NCBI GenBank assembly: GCA_025093985.1
Contig: JACAAK010000007.1
Span: forward strand, 186,001-250,000
From: Calvatia gigantea
Taxonomy: Eukaryota; Basidiomycota; Agaricomycetes; Agaricales; Lycoperdaceae
Direction: 5' to 3'
Length of the DNA stretch: 64,000 nucleotides
Below, piece after piece: positions 23,629 through 35,745 of this stretch (within the stretch, counting starts at the first letter, position 1; every line of letters begins with the position of its first letter). Below the pieces are notes generated by a model that did not search any database, was not told where the DNA came from, and worked only from the letters and a program-made list of their open reading frames with translations. The translations under genes were made by a program, and so were the position numbers.

Positions 23629-26079
23629 TTATACACCCTCCTTACCGTGTTTTTCTTCGTCCACGGACACTGATGTCGGCCTCGAGTCGCTTGCACTCCC
23701 AGATCCTCTGGCCCGGTGCATTTCGTCCTCTTCCACAAGCTCGCCTCGGCCACCACCTTCCTCGATTGCAGTCTTGGCTTTTTCGAAGTGAAATCCGTGG
23801 TTTCTAGATCCAGAGGAATGACATCAGTGAGTGGTAAGATGAGGATTTGGCAGACAGGGCGCACTCAGGTCCAAGGATGGTGACAACGAGGATCCACGCT
23901 GCTACAACGCCGATGAGGATACCTTGGACCTGCAAGAGCAAGAATATCAGTGGGATATTTTGTTGGGACTGGGGAAGTGAGGGCTTACAGTCGCGTAATC
24001 CGGGACTTCCTTTGGCTTTCCATCGACGATAATGGTGGTTCGGAGATTATCACCACCAGCTATTATTACCCATCACTTCTTCCATCAGAAGAGGACAATG
24101 CAAGAACATACTAGCTTCAATTTGTGCAGAAGCAGAAGAGACCATCTAGATTGGCTTTGAGTAGGTAACCATGTACAATCCGGAGGATCTTCAAAAACTC
24201 ACATTACCGAGTTGATACGCAACACCTGGGAATGTAGCGCGGAATGCAGGAGGAGACATCTCGGCCAATTGGATAGGGATCTGGATCAGGCGTGAGACCC
24301 AGTCCATACAATTTGAAAGGGTTACTCACGACACCCCATGCACCTTGGACACCAAATTGGATGCAGAAAGCACCTGCTGCAAGAGCGCTGAAAGAGGTCG
24401 GGAGAATCCAGAGGGGAATGAAAGCTGTCCAGGGCGCGATTAAAAATGTCAACAAATGTTCACCATGATAGAGTCTGAACAGACGGACCTCCAACCAAGC
24501 AAACGAAAATTCTATTATCAGGTTGTGTTAAAAGATCATGGAGTGAGCAGGTGAGGGAGCCGTGAACTCACACAATCGTCAATCGCCGACCAATGTACTG
24601 ACTAACCCAACCAGCAATCATTCCACCACTGCCCATTGGAAGCCCATTTAGTACCCGATTCCCCAGTAGCTGGGGCTGATACTCACGCAATAGCGCCCTG
24701 GAGGGAACGTTGAGCTACATCAGCATACGCTTCAAACAGGTGACCACGCCCAATCAAAGTGTACTGACACAATTGCCTATAATAGTAGCAATAGTAGAGT
24801 CGTTTGCTGAGAAATTCTTCGAGGTTTCCAGATACGTGGGATAAAGATCCTAAAATAACCGGTGGGTCAGGAATACGGGCCATAGTAGGAGAGGCTGCTT
24901 TACCTGGGAACCATGGGAAAGGAAGTTGAATCCTATCAGTCGATTACGTGTTCATCAAAAGCGGGGTACGCGAGGGAGATTTGCACACATACCGGTCATA
25001 AGAAGCACGGCGTAAATACACAGGAGCCAGTGCCCCTTCATCATCTCCTTTGTCTCGTGCAAGAAAATCTTTGTTTTTTGCCCGGTGCTGAGTCCACGAT
25101 CCTTTTCCGCGGCTTTTGCACGGAGGAAAACTTGGGATTCGGGGAGGACGGCACGGACGGCGGCAGCAAAGAGCGAAATTCCTGCTGCTGTCCAGAACAA
25201 ACTTCTCCATGTCGTGGCAGTTTCTGGAACGAGGCGCAGATTGATGACAGCTGCCAGGAGATAACCCACGGCATATCCTTGCTGTAGGACGCCGGATGCT
25301 AAACCGCGGGCCTCAACTGGAAGGTTCTCCAAAGCGGTGGAGGCGGCAAGGCCCCATATGCCACCCATACCGATCCCGAAGAGGGAACGAAGGGCGAGGA
25401 ATTGCCTGAATGTCTGAACAAAACCAGCACCGAGTTCAAGTACTGCGACAAGGACCAGGTTGAAGACAAGAGGCCACTTGCGACCGAATCGATCTGAGAG
25501 AATACCGAAAATCACCTGGTAAGGTGTATTAGTTGACGATTTTTAGAGAGGTCAATGTTTGGCACGCACAGCGCCGACTGATCGGAAGAGTAGAGTGAGT
25601 GTAATAGCAGTTGTCTATTGGCCGAATGTCAATTGTTAGCCCCTGTTGACCAAAGTTGCAGTGACATGACGTACAATATCATGGACCGTCTTTCCAGGGA
25701 ACTGCACGGTCAGTCTTTTGACGCTCAGCGAGACTGAGAAGAAATCAATGGCATCGCACGTCCAAGCCAACCACCTGCGGATAACCAGCATCAGCAATCA
25801 GGGACCAAGGTGTCAAGGGCCACGAGCGTCAACCAACGGACCACCAAAGCATGCCAAGACCGCCTGGGCGCGTCATCATTGAAGTGAAAGCAGTGACAAC
25901 AACCACCCACAGGGTCCCACCGCCGTAAATAGGGGAAATGATGTTGGTCCCAGAACTCACCCGGAGAAGAAGTGCGCCCATTGTACCCAAGTGAGCCCCG
26001 CGAGGACTTGGAGGAGAGGCCTTGCTTGTTGGCGCTGCTCTCGCTTTGGAATGATGTTGCGGAGGAAGTAGGGTGCCAT
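23629..26079 (-). CDS. JEN-type monocarboxylate/H+ symporter (MFS)
   Basis: This minus-strand gene has many introns and starts at 26079 (MAPYFLRNIIPKREQRQQA). Exon joins give WLAWTCDAIDFFSVSLSV, then VIFGILSDRFGRKWPLVFN (MFS loop 2-3 signature), GIGMGGIWGLAASTALENLP, then NFLSHGSQDLYPTYLE. The last is the NxxSHxSQDxxPT signature of the JEN lactate/pyruvate permease family. The C-terminal half reads [35 protein letters not shown] and ends in a hydrophilic tail with HGKEGV. It imports lactate, pyruvate or related acids with protons at the plasma membrane; the exact substrate is inferred. In yeasts such genes are glucose-repressed, but nothing here shows that. Confidence 0.9.
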
Positions 26080-26387
26080 GTTCTGTGCCTCTCGAAGGGG
26101 GGTCAAGATGGGGCGACACAAGAGGGCGTTCCAGCTAAAGGAGACTTTGTTACGGGTCTATTATAGTGGGCACGACGTAATGCAAACCCACGGGCCTGAT
26201 TCAGAAACAGGCTAATGTTATCTTCTCACAAGGGGCGGGTGGAACATGTCAGCTGGGACCTGGCTCGCTTCTCCACTCCTCCACATGTGGGATTCGGGCG
26301 GTAGACAGGCAGAATGGGCTGATAACGGGATAGTCAGAGATAAAAATAAAAGTGAACTAGGGAGTGCCAAGAGGATATATTAGCGTG

Positions 26388-29300
26388 TCACCGCTTCATT
26401 TTCTTGCTCCTCCTTGTCTTTTTGCCCTTGTTATCTCCCTCTGCATCGCCCTCTGGCTTCCTCTTTTGGCCTCCACCTCCACCTTCCACGCCAGTCTTTA
26501 CACTTACAACTGTTGATCGGCCTTTTAATCCATCCCCAGCCCTGATCTGTGCCTCTGCGCTCCCCCAATCCATCGCGCTATCATCGATCACGTACCTGAT
26601 GATTCGGCCAGCATAAGTACGCCTTTACACAAGCTGCAGGAACACGACCAACGCGCTCACTTTCTCAAATCTAGTGCGTCAATCATTTCTCGCTGCTTCT
26701 CTTTCAATGCGCGCGCCACTTCATCCCCAGCTTCATTAAGCTCATCTTCCAGCGCCGCAGTAACACTCTTCCATGCTTCTCCTTTCTTTTCTCCTTTCTC
26801 ACCTTCTCCTGTTTCCTCGCCTTCTTCGGCATGAACCGTTCCGTCATTCACGCACGAAGATCCGGCTTCCGCATGAGGCGACGGTAACTCCGCACTAATC
26901 GCGGCTCTTTGAATGTCTATGAGTCGCTTACTGATTTTTTTGATCACCTTGACGAACAACGCGAGTGCCTGGGAAATAGGGAGTTGGAGCTCGGCCTGGG
27001 TCATGTCAGCGTAAGTACAGGGGGACAGAGTAACGTAACGCAACGTGGCGCACCTCCACTTCCTCGATAGTTTTCCGTTGTAGACCAACCGCAAGTAGGA
27101 TTGCACTCTGGACCGCGGTCAGCCTGACCTCATCCCCTAATCGCCTTTGGGAGTACATTCCAGCAACGATCGGCATCAAGTCTAGGATGACGCGATAATC
27201 GAGCATGTTGTTTGCATAGGACTCCAGGCGTTTGAGATCAAATGGAGTGAGGAGTAGTGACAGCTCGGGTATTTGCAGTTCATCTATCCAGAATAAATAA
27301 TCGGTCATGGGGCAATTATGTTGAGTAAATCAGTGAGGCAGGCAATAGCAAGAAATACCAGGCACTAACTCTTCGCTTTATCTTCCTCCTTCTCTTTAAC
27401 GCCCGCATTCACAGCTTCTAAGACGCTCAGGGCAGTGACACTGCCAAACTCACGGAACTTGTACGACAACAGCGACAAAAATCGTTTCCGAAAGTCTGTG
27501 AGAAGCATATCCAATTACCCATTGCAACGAACACAGGCGCAGAAACAAACCTTTTGCAAACTCACTCAACCACTCCAATTCGGAGTCAGCCGAGCTATTC
27601 AGACCGCGTACCATAATACAGGTATGTTCTCCTGTCAGCTCGCTTTGAGTTTGGCGGATGTATAGAGGAATGTAGCCAGCGCGTTTCCAGAATCTATGTG
27701 CCAAGGTTTGACATAGGCGATGATCCTAAGCGACAGAAGCATACCTGAGAAGTTGAGGTGTCAAGCCGTATGATACGCCCAAATAGTCGAGGCTTTCCGG
27801 TTTTCGTTCTGTCAGCCTCTGGAGCAGAGGTGGCATAGCATTTGGCGAACGGACAGCTGGCTTCTCCGTCAGCAGGCTCTCAGACTGTCAAACGCGCGTG
27901 AATTCAGGACTTTGATAAATCCGAAGCAGGCTGCCACATACCGGATCAATAGCAGCAGCATCCGGATAAGAAAGTTCCGGTTTACTCGATTCGTTGAGAT
28001 CGAAGTATTCGCCACTATAAAATGAGTTAAGAGCCTGCAACGCTCGTGATCCGTACCCCATCTATATCATCGTCTCGATCGGTATCTGCTTCGTTCCGAA
28101 GGAGGGCAATCAAAGAACTCACGTTAGCGTAATCCGGGTGACAAGCAATCCGAACCACCCTCACACCACTCAACATTCCAAACCTCGTCTCCTGGAATTG
28201 CTGAGTGATTAACCACGGAATCATATCCCCACCAGCCCTCAACCCCCTCCCTAATCCATCCAAAATTGCTGCTTTGCTAATGTTTCCCTCTAACGCAACC
28301 TGCAACACGACCAGGGGCTCCGGCAAATGCGTCTCGTCATCTTTCAAAGGAGGTAGCAATACGAAAAGATGATGTGCAGGAGCGTCAGACATCAGCTGTA
28401 GGTCGTTCGGCTGGTTCTTGTAGTGCGATGCGACATAAAGGGCCATCATACGTTGAAGGAATAACTCAGAAGCAGGGTGATAGCTGAACAGAGTGTCCCG
28501 ACTGACATAGTACAGCTCACACTGGGATGGATGCGGACAACCTTGGCCAATAGCTTTGGGCACGACTGTCGCGTCCAGGCACAACAATGCGTTCAACCAT
28601 TTTTCAATTTTGTCACCACTGGCATAACGGATGGGAGTCTCGAGTTTGATTTCGCGCAGGGTGCGCGCTTTTGGTGGAGCCTTTACAAGAGGCTTTTTTG
28701 ATGACGAACTAGCGGTGGTGGTAGTGTTCGTAGATGGGTCGTTGTCTTTTGAAGGGTTACCAAGGTCTTTAGTAAGCGATGGACGAGTGCTTTCGCGGAG
28801 TTGCTGGATGAGCTTGAGGGAGAGGGAGCGACCTGTGCCTTCATAGCCATTGATAGTGGAGGCCATAAAGACAAGGTAGGGGCCCAGGAGGTTGCGGACA
28901 AGGGGAAGCGGGATGGCTGCTGCTTCGTCAATAACGACGAGTTCGGCTTGCCCCAGGACATGGGCATCCTCCGGTTGAATGTACTACCCCAATTATCAGA
29001 ACACGGGGAAAAGAAAAGACAATACGAAACGCACTTGAATAGTCTGCCGATGGTCCCTGAATATATTTACCCTCACGATCGCTTTGTTGAAATCTGGGTT
29101 CGTACTTTGAGCAATGTCATAGTCCAAATGCTCTTCATAACCCAAGGCATCCAGTCCCTTAAACACGAAGTCAAAAAGGGTCTTCAAATTTTCCGGACTC
29201 GGGCTGGTGACGAAAATATTTGAATAACCGTGCGCAAGGGCAGCAGCTATGGCCAGGCCCAAGGCAGCGGATTTTCCTCTTCCACGAGCAGCTGTGAGCG

Positions 29301-30278
29301 TCACAGTTGAAGACAACGTTTTTTCGGCGATAGCATCTATGAATGTCAAGATTGCCTTGGCCTGGTCGATGGTTTTCGCGAGTTTGATGAGATCGCCTGC
29401 AGGTTTGGTGTCCGAAAGGGATTCCATGAGCTCCTTGAGTTCAGATTCCGTTTCCTTTTTCTTTCCGGGCTTGTCTTCTGTGGGGGTGATATCCTTTCCT
29501 CGAGAGATGGGAAGGACGTTAAGCTCGTCGTCGAGGACTAAGCAATCGTCGCAGGAACCAAGAGAGAGAATGAAGCGTTCGTTAAAACGAGCTACGACGG
29601 AGTCGTGTGAAGAGGTGCGGTAACGCGCATGGACGTCCTGAAGAAAGTTGGTGAAAGAGAACGATGACCAGACGGGGGAAGGTGCACCATAGTCATAGTA
29701 TACAGTTGCTTCAAGGAAGACATCGTCTTCAATAACAATACAATCAGTCCACCGCCCTCGACCGTCTCGATCGTCCTCGCTAGTAAATTGGGCGTGATAG
29801 CCTCGAAATCTTGTAATACACACATGCCATAGGTGTTACCGAGAATTTTATGAGACTCTTTGTAGTACCTAGTCAAATGGTAAGGTACTTCAAATACAAA
29901 GTAACGAGAACGCACGTGTATCGGATGTCTGTCACTGTTACAAAAATTTCAAACGGATTCTGTTCATTGGGTTCCCGTATTCCGCGTTTGATATCCCTTT
30001 TGATTTTCGCCTCTCGTTTTTTGCGATGGCTCGTAAATCCGAGCTCCTTCTTGTAACACCAAAGCACTGAAGGTCGGGCAGACACACGAGCTTGTGACAG
30101 CAAGTAGTGTAGATTGACAATCTGGCTCGAGATTAGCGTCATCAACCTCAACGGGAACGACAAGTGAACTTACCTGGTCTCGGCCTTTGTCACCAACAAG
30201 AACGATAAAGGACCTGTGGTTTCCCTTGACATTATTGTTGATAAGAACCGGTATTCGTGGGTCAAGCTGTTTGCGCAT
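26388..30278 (-). CDS. KRE33: RNA cytidine acetyltransferase (Kre33/NAT10 family)
   Basis: A long, intron-rich minus-strand gene starts MRKQLDPRIPVLINNNVKGN at 30278. It reads through VLWCYKKELGF, LGNTYGMCVLQDFEAITPN, TLTAARGRGKSAALGLA (Walker A, near 29300), AELVVIDEAAAIPLP and the GNAT-type acetyltransferase half (STINGYEGTGRSLSLKLI; ISKAAILDGLGRGLRAGGD; VVRIACHPDYANV). It ends in a very basic tail (KKTRRSKKMKR), likely nucleolar. The enzyme makes N4-acetylcytidine in 18S rRNA and, with an adaptor, tRNA, and is essential for small-subunit maturation. The domain order and motifs fit the family over the full length. No frameshift was seen. Confidence 0.93.
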
Positions 30279-30641
30279 GTCGGTGTGGTCACTACGGGAA
30301 ACGACGAGCTCAACATCAATTTATGATTTGTTTTTTGTCATAATTCTCACGGTCCATTTTGCCCCTGCACCAACCCTTCGTGTGACATAGCTAATGCGGC
30401 AGAAGAGACGGCTGCCCGCTGTCGCAACATATTTCCGGTTCGTTCGCTCTCGCTTCGCTGAACACGCTCACCAACACACTCTCCCGATTTTTTTTCCCTC
30501 TCATCCTCGCAGCCGATCTCAATATGCCGCTGTTCAGTCGCCTGTTCTCGAGAAAGTCTAAGGGTCTTAGAGTATGGCGTTTGATTGATCCGATTCACTG
30601 AGGTCGTACTCATCGTGATTTTATAAATCCAGGACAAAGGA
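30279..30641. promoter_or_regulatory. Divergent promoter region of KRE33 and an NLR gene
   Basis: Only 363 bases lie between the two start codons. No specific site is identified; a T-rich run (GATTTTTTTTCCC) occurs at about 30485. Confidence 0.45.
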
Positions 30642-32463
30642 ATGTTCCATGGGGCCAGCAATTTCGTGATTCACAATCCTACAATGATCGATAAATCAGC
30701 TATTATTCAGAACTTCAACGAAGGCAGACCGGGTAGGTCTAAGCTGACTACGACAATCGACTTATCGATAATTGGATCTTCCAGTTCTCTCAATTCTTTC
30801 CCAGGAAATGACGCCTGGCGCTGATGTGGATTCTTCGGCTCGTCACCCTCCGCCCCAATGTCATCCAGGCACCAGGCAATGGCTAACGACGAAGATCGAA
30901 GAGTGGTTATCCGACGAACAGCGCAATTGGGACTTGATGTGGCTCTACGGACCTGCTGGCGTTGGGAAATCCGCGGTCGCACAAACTGTTGCTGAGCATG
31001 CTCTCGAGAGTGGCCGATTAGGCGCGGCATTCTTTTTCTCTCGTTCGAATGACCGCAGCGATTATTCGCGGGTCTGGATCACAATCGCATATCAGCTCGC
31101 AGTCCGCGTTCCGGAATACCAAGCTGCAGTTGCAAGACAGATCGCCGCTGATCCCGACCTCCTTAGGAAGTCACCTCCTGTCGTGTTTAAGCGACTAATT
31201 GTCGAGCCACTATCTCATATACCTTCCCGATCCAAGTTTCTCATCATTCTCGATGGGCTCGACGAATGCGAGACCGAAGATGCACAGCTGAATATCATTC
31301 AGCTGATCAGCGACCTTGTTCGCTCAACCCGATCATTTCCTGTTGTGTGGATGGTCTGCAGTCGCCCAGAATATCACTTAAAGCAGTTATTTTCCGACAA
31401 TGACTTCATTATTGATTGCTGGAAAAAGGAGATATCGATCGATAGCCAGGAGTCGAAAGAGGATGTGGCATTATTCCTCCGTGATGGTTTTAAGGAGATC
31501 CGCAGGAGGTACTCCGACCTTCTTGATGAATCCTGGCCATCCAAGTCGGAGCTCTCAGATGTAACCAACACAGCTTCTGGTTTGTTCGCCTTCGCAGCCA
31601 CCGTGGTACGATACGTAGGAGACCGGCGATATGGAAATCCTCCAGCCCGACTCAAGATAGTCATCGGGCTTTCGTATTCACGATCATCAGCTGATTCAGC
31701 ACCACTGGAAACGCTTGATCTCCTTTACAGCCAGATTCTGTCTGAGATTCCCTCCGACATCCTTCCAACCACATTGCAGATCCTCCACCTCACCAAATTT
31801 CACAGAGGCTCAGAACCAGCCATCGTCATAGCGAACGCTTGTGGACTTTCCCGCATTGAATTTTATCAAGCCCTCAGGAAACTTCACTCTGTCTTGGATA
31901 TTCCATCACCCGAGGATGGTGTATCAAACCCGATAAAGGTCATCCACAAGTCTTTTCGGGATTTTTTGGATAACCCCCACCGTTCCCACCGCTTTCATTG
32001 GACATGGAACATGACTGCCCTGGGCCAGATCAAAAACTTATATCCATTTGCCTTGTCGATTAAATTTCCAAATTCCGGGAACAATGTAGCTGCTATCGAG
32101 CTCCCGTTTACCTGGGCGCCCGATGACACAGGGGATCTCGCTGCGCTCAAGCGTGCAATGGTAATAATCCTGAGAGAATCACTCCTCTGGCCGAGCTACC
32201 TCGACAGCTATGACAGGGAAGCATTCGAGCTAATCCGTACATTTAATTACAATATACTGGCGAAAATTCAAAAACTCGAACTCGATGCGAATGATGGTCG
32301 TGACTTTGAAACAACCAATGCATATTTTTTTGAATCGTTGAATAAGGAGGTGCGCGGCCATGTTGACCTCGACACACTACTAAATACACTTATTTACCGT
32401 AGCCTCACGCTCAATACCTCAAAAATTTCATTCGCAGTGAACCCGCATATGAAACGGACGTGA
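30642..32463 (+). CDS. NACHT-domain NTPase (fungal NLR)
   Basis: Two exons (30642-30732 and 30785-32463) around a 52-base intron give an open frame of 589 residues. Exon 1 encodes a short N-terminal peptide (MFHGASNFVIHNPTMIDKSA) of the kind that precedes many Agaricomycete NACHT proteins. Exon 2 gives SARHPPPQCHPGTR, Walker A WLYGPAGVGKSAVAQ, an FFFSRS sensor region, and Walker B FLIILDGLDECE. Then come MVCSRPEYHLK and a helical arm (LLYSQILSEIPSD, FHRGSEPAIVIANACGL, VIHKSFRDFLDNP). STAND NTPases act as ligand-triggered oligomerising switches; in fungi they serve self/non-self recognition. No WD40, TPR or ankyrin repeats follow, and the tail shared by the other local NLRs is missing. Confidence 0.9.
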
Positions 32464-32885
32464 ATATATTGCAATTATTCTTGGACCAAGTTCCCCGTGC
32501 CGTTCCACTACTAGCTGAGTGCACCAATAATAGCATATCTATAAAATGCTTACATCTGTTCAGTCTGCCGAGGAGAGGTTGCAAGAACTTCAAGAAGAAA
32601 TGGACGATGAACAGATATGGCATGTCCCATTTGAGGAGCCAAAGTGCGTATGTCGAAAATTTGCTTGAAAGTGACTTGAACCAAAGACAACCTTTGGTTG
32701 GACAGAACACCTCAGTATTTCTTCCTTGGTTATGGCACAGGGACCGTTCCAGCCATATTCCGAGAGCACCTTCGAGTCGTCTTCCTTTCCCCTGATATAC
32801 CTTCCCAAATTTGACCAGCGTGTCCCATGGTGGATGATACCCTAATAGCATAGGCTATCAAACAGGATGAGCACTTAGCGAATGT
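32464..32885. other. 3' flank of the NLR gene
   Basis: Open frames exist on both strands (32460-32795 plus; 32411-32851 minus) but neither has recognisable features. It may be a decayed remainder of the NLR C-terminal region, but I could not align it with the other tails. Confidence 0.4.
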
Positions 32886-32889
32886 CCGG

Positions 32890-34110
32890 ATCTCAATTGA
32901 ACATAAGAGCTGTTACAGTCAGTCTGCGTTATCCATGGGCCCTGAGCGAATTCAATTCGTGAAAGCCAACGCTCCTCCAGGAAATTTTTTACGATTCTCT
33001 TGGTATGTAAGGAATACAGTTACTCTGAGGATGCAGGCATGTCTCGGCTCGGGATTTTGAGAAATAGATGGCCTTGCCTTATACATCTCGAAGGCTTGTA
33101 GGTTCTGTGCGGACGTATCTTCAACCATCAAGGAACTCAACACGAGATACGAGCAGCAGGAGGACAGGAACGGACTAGCACATGCGGATTCCAAAATTTT
33201 CTGGGACCACCCGTGCCGCCGGCTGTCGTGACAGTGATGGTGGTAGGTTCCAACACCTTCATATCTTACGTGACAATCTCGCAATAGCATCCGGGCGTTT
33301 TGTGGAAGCCCTAACGGCAGGCCCTGGGTTGTTGAGGTTCAACCGTGCCGAAGACGTATCCACCTATCGGAGGTTACCCAGGACATTCTCCTAATCACAT
33401 TGTAGATACTACATCTCCTTTCTCCACGCGCCGGCTACCCAGTCAACTAATGTCCCCAAAATCTCGCGTGATATGGTTTGTCAAACTCTTTTTAAGTTCC
33501 ACTCCACCTTAGTTATTCCATCGCCGCAATGTGATATTTTTCCATAAAATTTTCGGGGATTACCCCTGGGACTCCGACCATTCTGGTGAGTTATATACTG
33601 GACTCCACACACAATTTCGAGGGGTCGCGTCCGACGCTTCTTTTCGCTTACTTCGCTGGAGACCTTCTCGACTCCCGGGAGACACTAACGCTACCGACAC
33701 TCCCCTATCGTTAGCGGCAGCCGTCTTTTGTCTCTGGCTGACCTCAATGGCACGCCCCCTCCCAATGTCTAATATCGAAACTCTCCTGCTACTAGTTGAG
33801 CGTATACGCCACAGTGAACATCTCTGATACCAATCAAGCCAGTCCGCCAAATGATGGCAGAAGCTCAATGTGTCCAATTGACGAGACAGCACTTTTTTCG
33901 GAGGCTGGCGGCCCCGAAGCTTGAAACGACTCCGCCTGTTTATCTTGTCTACTAGCCTTCCTTGGCATTTCTTCCTTGACCACGATACCGGAGCTGTTCT
34001 GTGCGTTTGTCGATCCCCCATCGTTTTTCCACCCATAAATATTCCTTCACAAATTCAAGGAATTTGTTCACCCCAGGCACAGGTGCTAGCTCTTGTACCA
34101 AAGTACGAAC
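32890..34110 (+). pseudogene. NLR relic, tandem unit 1
   Basis: Fragments match the intact NLR and unit 2. 33420-33600 corresponds to the FYQALRKLHSVLDIPSP...VIHKSFRDFLDNP part of the intact gene at DNA level (TTCCACTCCACCTTAGTTATTCCATCGCC). The ends (TCCATGGGCCCTG near 32930; AGGAATTTGTTCACCCCAGG near 34059) recur in unit 2. The reading frame is destroyed, and unit 1 lacks about 250 bases present in unit 2. Confidence 0.65.
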
Positions 34111-34199
34111 CAAGCTAAACCTCTGAAACCTCCCATTCGGTCAGGTGCTTGGTACATCGCTGACACTGAGATGGTCGCAACGTACGTTCTACATAACAT

Positions 34200-35745
34200 A
34201 CAATGAGCATAAGGCAAAAGACCGGATTTCAATTTACGTACGAGCTCCTACAGTCTGCGTTCTTCATGGGCCCTGTATAAATTCATTTTATGGGGTATTG
34301 ACTGGGAGCCAAGTTTTGTTCATCAAATTTCTGCGATTCTATTGATAATGGATACACTCACCCTGAGGATGCAGGCATGTATCAGTCCGGTAACTCAAAA
34401 AGTAGGGGTCGGGCCTCGCGCCTTCCAGGCTCTACGCCAAAAGTGCCTTAAAGCAGACCCAACGTAATATGCAAGCGGCGGCATGGCAGTGAAAGGACAG
34501 GCACGTCTGAATTGCAAGACCTCGGCTGAAGATTTCTGCTACTGCCCCTGCGCAGGCCTTGCCGTGCTTGACGCATGTCACTTTCAAAAATTGGCCGTCG
34601 TGGCGGTGATGCTGATGGATTCTTGGCACCTTCACGCATTGTCTTACGCGACATTCTCGTGATAGTGCCCAGGTATTTTGACAGAAGCCTCAATAGTCGG
34701 AGTTGTCAGGGCCCAACTGCACCTAACGATGATAGGAGAAATGAGACTTTTTGGATTAAAATACCCACCTCACCGTCTACCCTCAACTTGCAAAGTTATC
34801 GTAGCCGGTATCCACGGAGGGGTGGGCGAGAGACAGGAAGTTGCGATCGACGGTCAAGAATCAAAACGGGACACCACAATGTCCCTTCGCGATGAGTTTT
34901 TGATCAGCCAGAGGTCTTCCAATTTGGTTGACGAACGTCTGCCGTTGAAGTCGGACCTTCCAAAGGTAGTCAAGGCAGTTTCGAGCCTCTTTGCCCCTGC
35001 TTCGACTATTGTACCATACATGGGTGTTTGCTAGCACAGAAATCCCGGAGCCCGACTCTTGGCAGTGGTCAAGCTTTTATCCGAGCCCTGTTCACGGTGC
35101 GATACGACACCATTGCAAGCGCCTGCTTTACCAAGCTCTTACTAATTTCCACTCCGTCTTATTTGTTCCATTGCTTCTAGGCGCCGTATCAAGCCCATAA
35201 CTTTTTTCCATAGGCCTCTCCTGGATCGCCTTCGGAACCCTAATGTTTCTGGTGAGTTCCATTGGACCCCACACATGACTTCCGCAGGTCGGGTCCAGCG
35301 TTTCTTTTTGCTTGTTTCGTGGGTGACCCCCAGCTCCCGAAGAAAGCGGCGATGCCACCAACACTCCCCACACTGGCGCTACCATTTCAAATATTTTGTC
35401 TGATTGAAGAGCAACATATTGAAGTTCATGGGGCTATTTATTTTTTGACCTACCCATCTTGAACATTATTACCGGACATGGGACGTAGCAATCCGAGACT
35501 TCGACTAGCTAGAGCACATTTTTGAGCTGGCTAACTCTGAGGTTTGAGACGTCTCTACCTTTTCATTCCACCTACCAGTTTTCCTTGGTATATCCTCCCT
35601 GCTTACGATGCGGGAATTGTTCTGTGCATTCGTTGATATCCCCCACTAGGTAGACTTCCATCCCGTAGCTACTCGTGCCGAAATTTGAGGAATTTGTTCA
35701 CCCCAGGCGCAGGTGCCAGTTCTTGTACCAAAGTAGATCATCTGT
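34200..35745 (+). pseudogene. NLR relic, tandem unit 2
   Basis: 34850-35035 reads QESKRDTTMSLRDEFLISQ, then DERLPLKSDLPKVVKAVSSL. This parallels QESKEDVALFLRDGFKEIR and DESWPSKSELSDVTNTASGL in the intact NLR at 30.6 kb. 35100-35220 matches the later FYQALRKLHSVLDIP region. It shares many stretches with unit 1 at offsets of about 1335 (left) to 1630 (right), so the two arose by tandem duplication and then decayed. Confidence 0.7.

Noticed and set aside
33560..34036. Minus-strand frame of 158 codons
   Set aside because: It lies across the decayed NLR unit, has no recognisable motif, and is probably chance.
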